Source of the DNA: Catenulispora sp. MAP5-51
GTDB taxonomy: Bacteria > Actinomycetota > Actinomycetes > Streptomycetales > Catenulisporaceae
Direction of reading: 5' to 3'
NCBI RefSeq assembly: GCF_041261205.1
Contig: NZ_JBGCCH010000020.1
Span: 62,001 to 126,000 of the forward strand
DNA: 64,000 nt
The translations under genes were made by a program, and so were the position numbers. Shown one piece after another: positions 7,709-15,213 of this stretch; positions within the stretch are counted from its first letter, which is position 1; every line of letters starts with the position of its first letter. The notes under the pieces are model-generated. The model was not told the origin of the DNA and ran no database searches. It was given only the letters and a program-made list of their open reading frames with translations.

Positions 7709-9260
7709 AGTCGAGGTTCTCATCGGTCGTCGCGGTCTTCGGCGCGGGCTTCAGGAACAGCGCGAGCCCGATCCCGACGGCCAGGGCCGGAGCGATCCAC
7801 AGATATCCGGTGGCCGTCGCGTGAGCGAAGGCGTCCAACGCGTTCTGCCGCAGGCCTGCGGGCAGGTGGCCGATGCTGTCGGGCCGTGCGGCGTCGAAGC
7901 CGCCGGCGGTCGGCAGGCTCCGGGTGCGGTGGGCGAAGCCGGTGTCGAGCAGAGTGCCGAAGACGGCGACCCCGAACGCGGCGCCGATGGAGCGCGCGAA
8001 GGTCACCACGGCGCTGGCCGCTCCGAGGTCGGAGGCCGGGACGCTGTTCTGGACGGTCGTCAGCACCACCATCGGCACCATGCCGATGCCGATACCGGTG
8101 ATCAGGAAGTAGACGCTCAGCAGCACCGTGTTCGGGCCGCCGCCGATGGTGCCCAGCAGGAGCAGTCCGGCCAGGTTCGCTCCGAGGCCCGCGAGCAGGA
8201 TCGCGCGCAGCCGTTCGACGTGCGCGGCCCACCGCCCGGCCAGGGACTGGCTGACCACCAGGCCGGCGACCAGCGGCAGCATCGATATACCGGACAGCGT
8301 GGCCGAGACGCCGTGCACGATCTGCAGGTAGGTCGGCAGGTAGACCAGCACCGAGAACATCGCGGCGTTGGCGAAGAAGGCGATGAGCGAGGAGAAGACG
8401 ACGGTCCGGGAGCCGAGCATCGCCGGCGGCAGGACCGGGGCGGCGGCGCGGCGCTCGACCGGGAGCAGTACCGCGGCCAGGCCGACGGTCGCCAGGATCA
8501 GGCCCACGATGGCCGGCGAGCCCCAGCCCCAGCGCTGGCCGAAGGACGTGACCAGGACCAGGCCGGTGGCCATGGACGCGAGGATCAGCGAGCCCAAGTA
8601 GTCGATGCGGGCCTTGGCGCCGCGGACGGCCCCGGGCAGCGCCCGCGCCGCGATGGCCAGCGCGACCAGGCCGACGGGCAGGTTGATCAGGAAGGCCCAG
8701 CGCCACGAGAGGTGGTCGGTGAACACGCCGCCGAGCAGCGGCCCGACGATGCTCGCGACGCCGTAGACGGAGCCGAACATGCCCTGGTAGCGGCCGCGCT
8801 GCGCCGGCGGGACGATGTCGCCGACCAGCGCGAAGGTCAGCACGATCATGCCGCCGCCGCCCACGCCCTGAAGGACCCGGGCGCCGATCAGCTCGGCCAG
8901 GTTCTGGGCCAGGCCGCAGGCCACCGAGGCTATGAGGAAGGTCGAGGCCGCGGCCAGGTAGAGCGGCTTGCGGCCGACCATGTCGCCGAGCTTGCCCCAC
9001 AGCGGGGTGACGGCGGTCGAGGCGAGCAGGTAGGCGGCGCTGACCCAGGCGATGTTCGCGAATCCGTTGAGATCCTCGGCGATGCGCGGCAGCGCGGTCG
9101 AGACGATCGTCTGGTCCAGGGAGGCGAGCAGGACGGCCAGGACCAGGGCGGTCATCGCGGCGGCGACGCTCGTCTTACGACGGGTCCCGGGCTGGGTCTC
9201 GGGACGGTTCTCGGGATGGGTTTCGCGATGGGTCTCGGGGAACTGCCGTGACGTCGGCAT
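7692..9260 (-). CDS. MFS drug exporter, DHA2 (EmrB/QacA) family, 14 membrane segments
   Basis: 522 residues from ATG at 9260, with AGGAGG 7 nt upstream. After a hydrophilic N-terminus rich in His, Glu, Thr and Pro, the first helix carries LDQTIVSTALPRIAEDL, the signature of the 14-helix DHA2 exporters. Motif A-like GKLGDMVGRKPLYL follows helix 2, and the antiporter motif C region appears as GVASIVGPLLGGVFTD. It should export hydrophobic drugs or metabolites at the cytoplasmic membrane using the proton gradient. The divergent TetR-type gene is the likely repressor; the downstream sigma factor overlaps its stop codon. Confidence 0.9.
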   Translation of the reverse strand: MPTSRQFPETHRETHPENRPETQPGTRRKTSVAAAMTALVLAVLLASLDQTIVSTALPRIAEDLNGFANIAWVSAAYLLASTAVTPLWGKLGDMVGRKPLYLAAASTFLIASVACGLAQNLAELIGARVLQGVGGGGMIVLTFALVGDIVPPAQRGRYQGMFGSVYGVASIVGPLLGGVFTDHLSWRWAFLINLPVGLVALAIAARALPGAVRGAKARIDYLGSLILASMATGLVLVTSFGQRWGWGSPAIVGLILATVGLAAVLLPVERRAAAPVLPPAMLGSRTVVFSSLIAFFANAAMFSVLVYLPTYLQIVHGVSATLSGISMLPLVAGLVVSQSLAGRWAAHVERLRAILLAGLGANLAGLLLLGTIGGGPNTVLLSVYFLITGIGIGMVPMVVLTTVQNSVPASDLGAASAVVTFARSIGAAFGVAVFGTLLDTGFAHRTRSLPTAGGFDAARPDSIGHLPAGLRQNALDAFAHATATGYLWIAPALAVGIGLALFLKPAPKTATTDENLDYELAA

Positions 9261-9283
9261 CTGCGGGCCTCCTAGCTCGGTTC

Positions 9284-9302
9284 TGTCACATAAATGTAGC
9301 AC
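9284..9302. promoter_or_regulatory. Candidate TetR operator between exporter and regulator
   Basis: An AT-rich imperfect palindrome, TGTCACATAAATGTAGCAC, with core ACAT-AA-ATGT at 9288-9297. It lies in the 117-base divergent gap, 24 bases from the exporter start. Position and symmetry suggest the repressor site; this is inference. Confidence 0.4.
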
Positions 9303-9377
9303 TTAAGAGTGGAGGATTCATTCCCGTGTGACGATAGCCATCGCAGGCTGCACAGCGGACGGCTAGACTCGGGCACC

Positions 9378-9926
9378 GTGAGAGCCGACGCAGCACGCAA
9401 TCTGGAAGCCGTCCTGACCACCGGGGCCCGCATGCTCGCCACCGATCCGGGGGCGAGCATCGCGGCCATCGCGGCGGCGGCGGGCGTGGACCGCCGCACG
9501 GTCTACCGGCGGTTCGACTCCCGGGAGCAGTTGCTCGAGGCGATCTACGAGGCCCGCCTGGAGTCGATCGGCCGCGCCATCGACGACGCGCGGCTGCGCG
9601 AGGCGCCGGTGCCCGTGGCCCTGCACCGCTACGTCGAGAACATCATCGTGGTGAACCGGAAGTGGCCGGTCGACCTGTCCCGCATGCTCAGCGACGACGC
9701 GGTCCGCCGGCGCCGCGACGCCTACGTCGACGAGGTCGACGCGTTCCTCGCCCGGGCCACGGACGAGGGTCTGCTGCGCCCCGGGCTTCCCGCCGGGTGG
9801 GCCGGGGCGCTGCTGCCCGAACTGGTGAACCTGGTGAACCGGGAGCAGCCGGGGCTCAGTCCCGGCCAGGCGGCCGATGTCGTGGTGCAGACTCTGCTGC
9901 ACGGCATCGGCGGCGCGTCCCGGTAG
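9378..9926 (+). CDS. TetR family transcriptional regulator
   Basis: 182 residues from GTG at 9378. The N-terminal helix-turn-helix reads AAIAAAAGVDRRTVYRRF, followed by the usual FDSREQLLEAIYEARL and a variable ligand-binding domain. The start has no ribosome binding site, but a TAGACT -10-like hexamer at 9364-9369 lies 8 nt upstream, as expected for a leaderless transcript. A longer frame from 9309 would read through the intergenic region and is less likely. It is divergent from the MFS exporter and most simply represses it and itself until the exported compound binds. Confidence 0.85.
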   Translation: MRADAARNLEAVLTTGARMLATDPGASIAAIAAAAGVDRRTVYRRFDSREQLLEAIYEARLESIGRAIDDARLREAPVPVALHRYVENIIVVNRKWPVDLSRMLSDDAVRRRRDAYVDEVDAFLARATDEGLLRPGLPAGWAGALLPELVNLVNREQPGLSPGQAADVVVQTLLHGIGGASR

Positions 9927-9941
9927 CGGCGTAGGGGCCGA

Positions 9942-9955
9942 CTCAGGCGCGGGTC
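9942..9955. repeat. Copy of the 3' end of the neighbouring SRPBCC gene
   Basis: CTCAGGCGCGGGTC occurs here and again at 10007-10020, where it contains the SRPBCC stop codon. Between the two copies an 11-base unit (TCTGGCACTGG) is also doubled. Confidence 0.6.
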
Positions 9956-10007
9956 TGGCACTGGTCTGGCACTGGCAGCCCGGGTCGGGCGTCGGCCAGG
10001 CGCCGGC

Positions 10008-10463
10008 TCAGGCGCGGGTCAGCTGGTTGCGCGCCTCGATCTCCTTGATCGTGTTCTTCAGCGCCTTGCCCAGCACGCCCTTGCCGACGCTGCCCAGCAA
10101 CACCCCGGTGGCGCGGCCCTTGAAGTTCTTGCCCTCGCGCACGACCACGACGTCCAGCTGCGTGGACCCGTCGGGCAGCGGAGTGAAGGTGTACGTGTGG
10201 CCCGAGGCGCCGCCCCAGATGTTGGAGTCGGTCGTGGTCATCACGACGCGGCGCGGGTCGGACCAGTCGTAGTCCAGCCGCTCCCATATCCCGCCGGAGC
10301 CCTCGGTGACGTCGGCGTGGTCCACCCCGGAGGAGTGGACTTCCAGGTACTCGTCGGCGCTGTTGGGGAAAAGCTGCTTGCGGCCCGGTCCGAAGTCCGT
10401 GAGCGCTGCCACGAACTGCTCCGGGGTCGCGAGGGTCTTCTCGGTGAAGTGGATGGTCGCCAT
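10008..10463 (-). CDS. SRPBCC (START-like) family protein
   Basis: 151 residues from ATG at 10463, with AGGAGA 7 nt upstream. The sequence fits the helix-grip fold: an N-terminal strand with FTEKTLATPEQFVAALTDF, central strands WERLDYDWSDPRRVVMTTTD, TYTFTPLPDGSTQLDVVVV, and a long C-terminal helix (GKALKNTIKEIEARN). The fold binds hydrophobic ligands; members act as polyketide cyclases, lipid carriers or stress proteins. No polyketide genes are close (the PKS locus is 35 kb away), so a general role is likelier. The stop codon lies in a 14-base sequence that recurs 65 bases downstream. Confidence 0.78.
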   Translation of the reverse strand: MATIHFTEKTLATPEQFVAALTDFGPGRKQLFPNSADEYLEVHSSGVDHADVTEGSGGIWERLDYDWSDPRRVVMTTTDSNIWGGASGHTYTFTPLPDGSTQLDVVVVREGKNFKGRATGVLLGSVGKGVLGKALKNTIKEIEARNQLTRA

Positions 10464-10781
10464 GACCGTTCTCCTGTGCTCCTGGGTTCTCGTCCGTTTA
10501 CACCCCCAGGTTCCCTCGGCGAGGGCTCGGTCGAGCCAGTACCGAACCCTGGTGGCACGGGCCCGGGGCCCGGCCAGGGTTCGTCCCTGGCGCGGGCCGG
10601 GGCCGTACGGGCCGAGTTCGACGGCGGCAAGGATGTCGCGTTGAGCACGGACTTCCCAGGGAGCGCGGACAACGCGGTGCTGTGAAGTCTCGCGATGAGC
10701 TTGCCGGCCCCCTGTGAAGCGCGCGCCCGTACGATGGCGCGAAACCGCCGGTAGCTCGAACCGCAGTGGGGGACCAGCACG
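10464..10781. other. Divergent gap between SRPBCC gene and mraY
   Basis: 318 bases of very GC-rich DNA with GGGCCCGGGGCCCGG-type self-complementary runs near 10560-10576. Promoters for both flanking genes should lie here, but no convincing -35/-10 pair was found. Frames across it are shadows without family similarity. Confidence 0.5.
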
Positions 10782-11846
10782 ATGAGAGCGCTTCTGTATG
10801 CCACCCTCATCGCGCTGGTCTGTTCGCTGGCCGGCACGCCGGTGGCGATCCGCTTCTTCACCCGGCGCGGCTGGGGGCAGGAGATCCGGGACGAGCTGCC
10901 GGAGCTGCACCAGGTCAAGCGCGGGACGCCGACGATGGGCGGCACGGTCATCGTGCTCTCGGCGCTGGCCGCGTACTTCCTGACCAAGGCCGTGACGATG
11001 AAGGCCCCGACGACGTCGGCACTGCTCGTGCTGTTCCTGATGGCGGGCCTGGGGGCCGTCGGGTTCATGGACGACTTCATCAAGATCTTCCGGCAGCGCT
11101 CGCTGGGGCTGCGGGCCAGGGCGAAACTGGCCGGGCAGCTGGCGGTGACGCTCACGTTCGCGGTGCTCGTGCTGCACTTCCGGAACTCCGCGGGCCTCAC
11201 GCCGGCCAGCGAGCACGTGTCGTTCCTGAGGGACATCGGCTGGCTCAGCCTGGGGCCGGTGCTGTTCGTGATCTGGAGCTACGTGATGATCGCGGGCTGG
11301 TCGAACGCGGTGAACCTCACCGACGGCCAGGACGGTCTGGCCACCGGCACCTCGGTCATGGCCTTCGGCGCGTACGTCGTGATCGGCCTGTGGCAGTACG
11401 GCCAGAACTGTGCCGTGTCGCCGAGCAAAGGCTGCTACCAGGTGCGCGACCCGCTGGATCTGGCGATCGTCGCGGCCTCGGTGGTGGGCGCGTGCTTCGG
11501 ATTCCTGTGGTGGAACGCGTCGCCGGCGAAGATCATCATGGGCGACACCGGTGCGCTCGCGCTCGGCGGGGCCTTCGCCGGTCTGGCCATCTGCTCGCGG
11601 ACCGAGCTGCTCGCCCTGCTGATCGGCGGCGTGTTCCTCATGGAACTGCTCTCGGTGGTGATCCAGGTGGGCTCCTACAAGCTGCGGCACGGCAAGCGCG
11701 TGTTCAAGAACTCCCCGATCCACCACCACTTCGAGATGATGGACTGGCCCGAGGTCACCATCACCATCCGGTTCTGGATCATCGCAGGACTCTGTGTCGC
11801 GCTGGGCCTGGGCATGTTCTACGGCGGGTTCAAGGCTTCGGCATGA
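10782..11846 (+). CDS. mraY: Phospho-N-acetylmuramoyl-pentapeptide-transferase (orphan copy)
   Basis: 354 residues, full length, with about ten membrane segments. MraY transfers phospho-MurNAc-pentapeptide from UDP to undecaprenyl phosphate, making lipid I on the inner face of the membrane. Conserved signatures are present: VKRGTPTMGG near residue 45, FMDDFIKI (magnesium-binding Asp pair about 97), SNAVNLTDGQDGLATG about 174, IIMGDTGALALGG and the SPIHHHFE loop. The usual NLTDGLDGLA has Gln at about residue 183 instead of Leu. No murE, murF, murD or ftsW lies nearby, so this is outside a dcw cluster and probably a second copy. Its stop is 16 bases from the convergent oxidase stop. Confidence 0.9.
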   Translation: MRALLYATLIALVCSLAGTPVAIRFFTRRGWGQEIRDELPELHQVKRGTPTMGGTVIVLSALAAYFLTKAVTMKAPTTSALLVLFLMAGLGAVGFMDDFIKIFRQRSLGLRARAKLAGQLAVTLTFAVLVLHFRNSAGLTPASEHVSFLRDIGWLSLGPVLFVIWSYVMIAGWSNAVNLTDGQDGLATGTSVMAFGAYVVIGLWQYGQNCAVSPSKGCYQVRDPLDLAIVAASVVGACFGFLWWNASPAKIIMGDTGALALGGAFAGLAICSRTELLALLIGGVFLMELLSVVIQVGSYKLRHGKRVFKNSPIHHHFEMMDWPEVTITIRFWIIAGLCVALGLGMFYGGFKASA

Positions 11847-11862
11847 CCGGATCCGGTTCTCC

Positions 11863-13467
11863 TCAGCTGCCGATGGCCTGCGGGTAGGAGAAGAAGCCGG
11901 CCGGGTCGTAGTCCTGCTTCACGGTGACGAGCCGGTCGTAGTTCTGTCCGTAGTACGCCGTGCGCCAGTCATCGAGCAGGGGGTCGGGGAAGTTCTGGTA
12001 CGAGTGCCGCGGCGGTCCGAAGGGGAAGATCGCGTCGTAGAACTCGTCGAGCCAGGCCAGGTTCTCCTTGACGACGCTGCGTGGATCGCTGTCAGCCCAC
12101 GTGGTCTCGGCGTTCAGGATGAACGCCGCGCGGCGGTGCACGAACGCCGTCGCGTCCGGGGCGATCTCGTTGATCCGGCCGCCCATCCCGAACATCGCGA
12201 AGCCGGCGCCGTCGGGGTTCGCGCTGCCGGGCCAGGCCTTCAGCGTCTCGGCGGCGGCCTGGACCTGGTCGGCGTCGAGGAGGTCCGCGGGGGAGAGGAC
12301 CGCGCATTTGGCGGCGAAACGGTCGACCGGTGTGGTGTGCGACAGCAGCTCGCTCGCCCGGCCGGGGGTGACTTCGCGGACTGACTTGGCGTTGCTCGCG
12401 CGCTCGCCGGGGGTCCCGATCCGCAGCAGGGGATCGAGGATGCCCAGCAGGTCCTCGACGCTGCCGTAGTGCTGTCCGATGACGTTGACGTTCGCGTTCG
12501 CCTCGATCTCGCTGCGGCGCTGTCCGGCGGTGCCGATGCCGAGGCGGCAGTGGAATCGCTTGTCGCCGAGCGTCTCCGTCGCGATCTGCTGCATCGCGGC
12601 CATGACCGGCTGCACGCTTTCGACGGTCCACGTGAAGGAGTAGAAGGCGACGTTGCCGGCGAACTGGTCGTAGCCGAAGGTGAAGGACGTGTGCACGCCG
12701 AAGTTGTTGCCCGCTCCGCCGCGCACCGCCCAGAACAGGTCGGACTGGGAGTCCTCGCGCGCCTCGACCACGCTGCCGTCGGCCAGCACCACGGTGGTGG
12801 ACAGCAGCCGGTCGCAGGTCATGCCGAACATCTTGTCGCTGAAGCCGATGCCGCCGCCGAGCACCAGGCCGGCGACGCCCACCGACGGACAGCGCCCGGT
12901 GGGCACGAACATCCCCTCGTCCTCCAGCAGCGGATGCACGTCGCCGTTGGTCACCCCGGCTCCGACGGTCACGGTGCCTGCGTCGTGGGAGACCTGGATC
13001 GGCCCGTACCGCCGGGTCCGGCCGCCCGGGCCCTTCGCGGACGTGATCGCCTTCATGCGGCTCATGTTCAGCAGCAGGCCCGTGGTGGTCGAGTATCCGG
13101 CGTAGTTGTGTCCCAGGCCCGAGCGCGGCACCGCCGGCATCCCGACCGCGCCGGCCCAGCGGATCGCGGCAGCCACGTCGGCGGTGGTCGCGCAGGCGAC
13201 GATGCCGGCCGGCCGGATGGCTTCGTAGCGGTGGTTGAACGGGATGGAGAGCGGCCAGAAGGCCGGGTCCCAGGGGCGGTAGAGGGAGGCCGCCGGGGAG
13301 AGGGACTTGGCCAGGGCGCGCCAGTCGGTGCCGGATACGTCCCGCGCTGTGGCTGTGGTTCTGGCTGTGGATCTGGCCGACGCGGACGCCGGTTGTGCGA
13401 ACGCAGCGCTCGCCGCCGCCAGCGTGCCCGCCGTGCCGAGCCTGAGCACATCTCGCCGGTCCAACAC
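11863..13467 (-). CDS. Tat-exported FAD-dependent oxidase (berberine-bridge/BBE type)
   Basis: 534 residues. The N-terminus is a Tat-like signal (LDRRDVLRLGTAGTLAAASA), so it folds in the cytosol and is exported with its flavin. The FAD-binding PCMH domain shows RSGLGHNYAGYS (His about 120) and GRCPSVGVAGLVLGGG (Cys about 193), the two residues that bind flavin covalently in bicovalent family members; GGAGNNFGVHTSF and the C-terminal BBE segment YYGQNYDRLVTVKQDYDP complete it. Relatives oxidise sugars, alcohols or natural products with oxygen. The RSGG-H spacing has one additional residue before the His. Substrate unknown. A polyketide tailoring role is possible but unsupported by position. 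Confidence 0.85.
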   Translation of the reverse strand: MLDRRDVLRLGTAGTLAAASAAFAQPASASARSTARTTATARDVSGTDWRALAKSLSPAASLYRPWDPAFWPLSIPFNHRYEAIRPAGIVACATTADVAAAIRWAGAVGMPAVPRSGLGHNYAGYSTTTGLLLNMSRMKAITSAKGPGGRTRRYGPIQVSHDAGTVTVGAGVTNGDVHPLLEDEGMFVPTGRCPSVGVAGLVLGGGIGFSDKMFGMTCDRLLSTTVVLADGSVVEAREDSQSDLFWAVRGGAGNNFGVHTSFTFGYDQFAGNVAFYSFTWTVESVQPVMAAMQQIATETLGDKRFHCRLGIGTAGQRRSEIEANANVNVIGQHYGSVEDLLGILDPLLRIGTPGERASNAKSVREVTPGRASELLSHTTPVDRFAAKCAVLSPADLLDADQVQAAAETLKAWPGSANPDGAGFAMFGMGGRINEIAPDATAFVHRRAAFILNAETTWADSDPRSVVKENLAWLDEFYDAIFPFGPPRHSYQNFPDPLLDDWRTAYYGQNYDRLVTVKQDYDPAGFFSYPQAIGS

Positions 13468-13588
13468 GTCGGACTCCTGCCGCGTCGGGGATGGAGAACA
13501 TGGAAAGCGGGATCACCGTATGTGCAGGTGGCGCCGGGTCCGGCGTGGCGCGGCGGCGCCGCCTGTGTGGCCACTCGGACGGCCTATC

Positions 13589-13618
13589 GGGACGTATGGC
13601 CCTGGCCCAAAGACCCGG
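13589..13618. promoter_or_regulatory. Two adjacent DevR-like boxes upstream of htpX
   Basis: GGGACGTATGGCCCT at 13589-13603 and, on the opposite strand, GGGTCTTTGGGCC within 13603-13616. Both resemble the GGGACTTTNGNCCC pattern bound by DevR/DosR-type regulators and match six other sites in this region. They lie 50-80 bases before the htpX start. Confidence 0.55.
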
Positions 13619-13667
13619 TCGAGGCGCATCCTGGAAGTGGGAGGAGGAAGGGATACCAGGAGGCGCC

Positions 13668-14555
13668 GTGCAAAGCCGTATCCAGCCCGACCGCAAGTTG
13701 ACCGTGCGGATGGGCCTGACTCTTTTCCTGCTGGGACTGCTCTACGTCGCCTTCGCGGCGGTACTGGTGGTCCTGCTCAAGTCCGTCGTGCTGATCGTGG
13801 TGATCCTCGGCGGCCTGCTGTTCGTCCAGTACTGGTACTCCGACCGCATCACGCTGGCCGCCCTCAAGGGGCACGTCGTGACCGCCGAGGAGTATCCGCA
13901 GCTGCACGCGATCGTGGACCGGCTGTGCGCCCTGGCCGACATGCCGAAGCCGAAGGTGGCCGTCGCCGAACTGGACGTGCCCAACGCCTTCGCCACCGGC
14001 CGGAATGCCGAGCACGCGGTGGTGTGCGTGACGACCGGCATCATGGGGATCCTGGACGAGAAGGAGCTGGAGGGCGTCATCGCGCACGAGCTGACGCACG
14101 TGGCGCACCGGGACGTCGCGGTGATCACCATCGCCTCGTTCCTGGGCGTGCTGGCCGGCATGATGATGCGCTTCGCGCTGTTCTCCGAGCTCGGCCGCCG
14201 CCGCGACCAGAACACGGCGGTCATCCTGATGGCCACCATGGTGGTCTCGGTCACCGTCTACGCGCTCAGTTTCCTGCTCATCAGGGCCCTGTCGCGCTAT
14301 CGCGAGCTGGCCGCGGACCGGGACGGCGCGATCCTGACGGGACAGCCCTCGGAGCTGGCCTCGGCCCTGGTGAAGCTGTCCGACCGGGCCAACCGGATCC
14401 CGCGCCGGGACCTGCGGACCGTGCAGGCGTTCAACGCGTTCTTCATCAACCCGGTCGGCGGGTCGATCGCCGATGTGTTCTCCACGCACCCGAAGCTGGA
14501 GCGGCGGCTGGAGCAGCTGGCGCGGATCTCCGAGCAGTTGGGGCGGCCGGTCTGA
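13668..14555 (+). CDS. htpX: HtpX-like M48 membrane metalloprotease
   Basis: 295 residues from GTG at 13668, with AGGAGG 4 nt upstream; the longer frame from 13491 contains no family similarity before this point. Two hydrophobic segments (VVLIVVILGGLLFVQYW region) precede the zinc site HELTHVAHRD (HExxH), two more membrane helices follow, and the third zinc ligand is in RYRELAADRDGAIL. HtpX proteases degrade misfolded membrane proteins on the cytosolic side under stress. A closing FSTHPKLERRLEQLARI is typical. It opens a run of genes preceded by DevR-like boxes, with two boxes in its own promoter region, so low oxygen or dormancy control is likely. Confidence 0.88.
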   Translation: MQSRIQPDRKLTVRMGLTLFLLGLLYVAFAAVLVVLLKSVVLIVVILGGLLFVQYWYSDRITLAALKGHVVTAEEYPQLHAIVDRLCALADMPKPKVAVAELDVPNAFATGRNAEHAVVCVTTGIMGILDEKELEGVIAHELTHVAHRDVAVITIASFLGVLAGMMMRFALFSELGRRRDQNTAVILMATMVVSVTVYALSFLLIRALSRYRELAADRDGAILTGQPSELASALVKLSDRANRIPRRDLRTVQAFNAFFINPVGGSIADVFSTHPKLERRLEQLARISEQLGRPV

Positions 14556-14600
14556 GCGTGGCGGGCGTTCGGGCGTCCGGCCGTCAGGATCGTCCCGGGC

Positions 14601-15029
14601 TCACTCGTCGTGCTCGTCGTCGGGGTGGTGCGGGATCCGGCGGCCGACGACCTTCTCGGTGACGATCTTGATGAAGTGCTCCCGCTCGCCCGGGGCCCAC
14701 GGGTCGACGCCCAGTCCGGCCAGCCGGGTCTGTTCGGCCGGGCTGGTGATCAGCTTGGCGCGGCCCAGGAAGGTGACGTACCAGCCGTCGTGCGCCGCCT
14801 CGTCGATGCGGTCGACCTCGAAGGCGACGACGGTCTCGGCCACGCCGGCGCCGAACATCGAGCCCTTGCGGGTCCGGAACACCGGGTCGCGGCCGTCCAG
14901 TCGGAAGTTGACGACGAAGACGGCCGGCAGCGCGTAGCGGCTGTAGACGATGCGGCCGATCGGCACCGTCGCGGCGAGGTCCAGGGCCTCGGCCTCACTG
15001 AAGTGCTCCATTCGCTGTCCCACGGTCAT
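14601..15029 (-). CDS. Pyridoxamine 5'-phosphate oxidase-fold flavin-binding protein
   Basis: 142 residues. The split-barrel pattern is clear: GRIVYSRYALPAVFVVNFRLDGRDPVFRTRKGS, then VAFEVDRIDEAAHDGWYVTFLGRAKLIT, ending in an acidic His/Asp-rich tail. Small members like this bind FMN or F420 and are frequent in DevR/DosR regulons of mycobacteria and in related Streptomyces loci. It is cytosolic. It diverges from the sensor kinase gene, and a DevR-like box lies 37 bases before its start. ATG at 15029 is used; ATG at 15011 is an alternative. The actual substrate is unknown. Confidence 0.85.
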   Translation of the reverse strand: MTVGQRMEHFSEAEALDLAATVPIGRIVYSRYALPAVFVVNFRLDGRDPVFRTRKGSMFGAGVAETVVAFEVDRIDEAAHDGWYVTFLGRAKLITSPAEQTRLAGLGVDPWAPGEREHFIKIVTEKVVGRRIPHHPDDEHDE

Positions 15030-15065
15030 GCCTCGATCGTGTCCATCGCCCGGGAGGCGGCAGAA

Positions 15066-15080
15066 GAGGCTTTGGACCCT
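15066..15080 (+). promoter_or_regulatory. DevR-like box (GAGGCTTTGGACCCT)
   Basis: Matches the shared CTTT-centred motif. It lies between the divergent flavin-fold gene and the sensor kinase gene and could serve both. Confidence 0.6.
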
Positions 15081-15213
15081 ACTTCCCGTGGCCTCTCACT
15101 CCGCGTCATCCGGGCAGGGCCGGATTACAGTGGGAACGACGGGGCCGGCCCCGGCCACCGGTTGGCCAGCGGTTCGCCAAAGCTTCGCCAACGGTCGGAA
15201 GGGTGGCTCGGGG

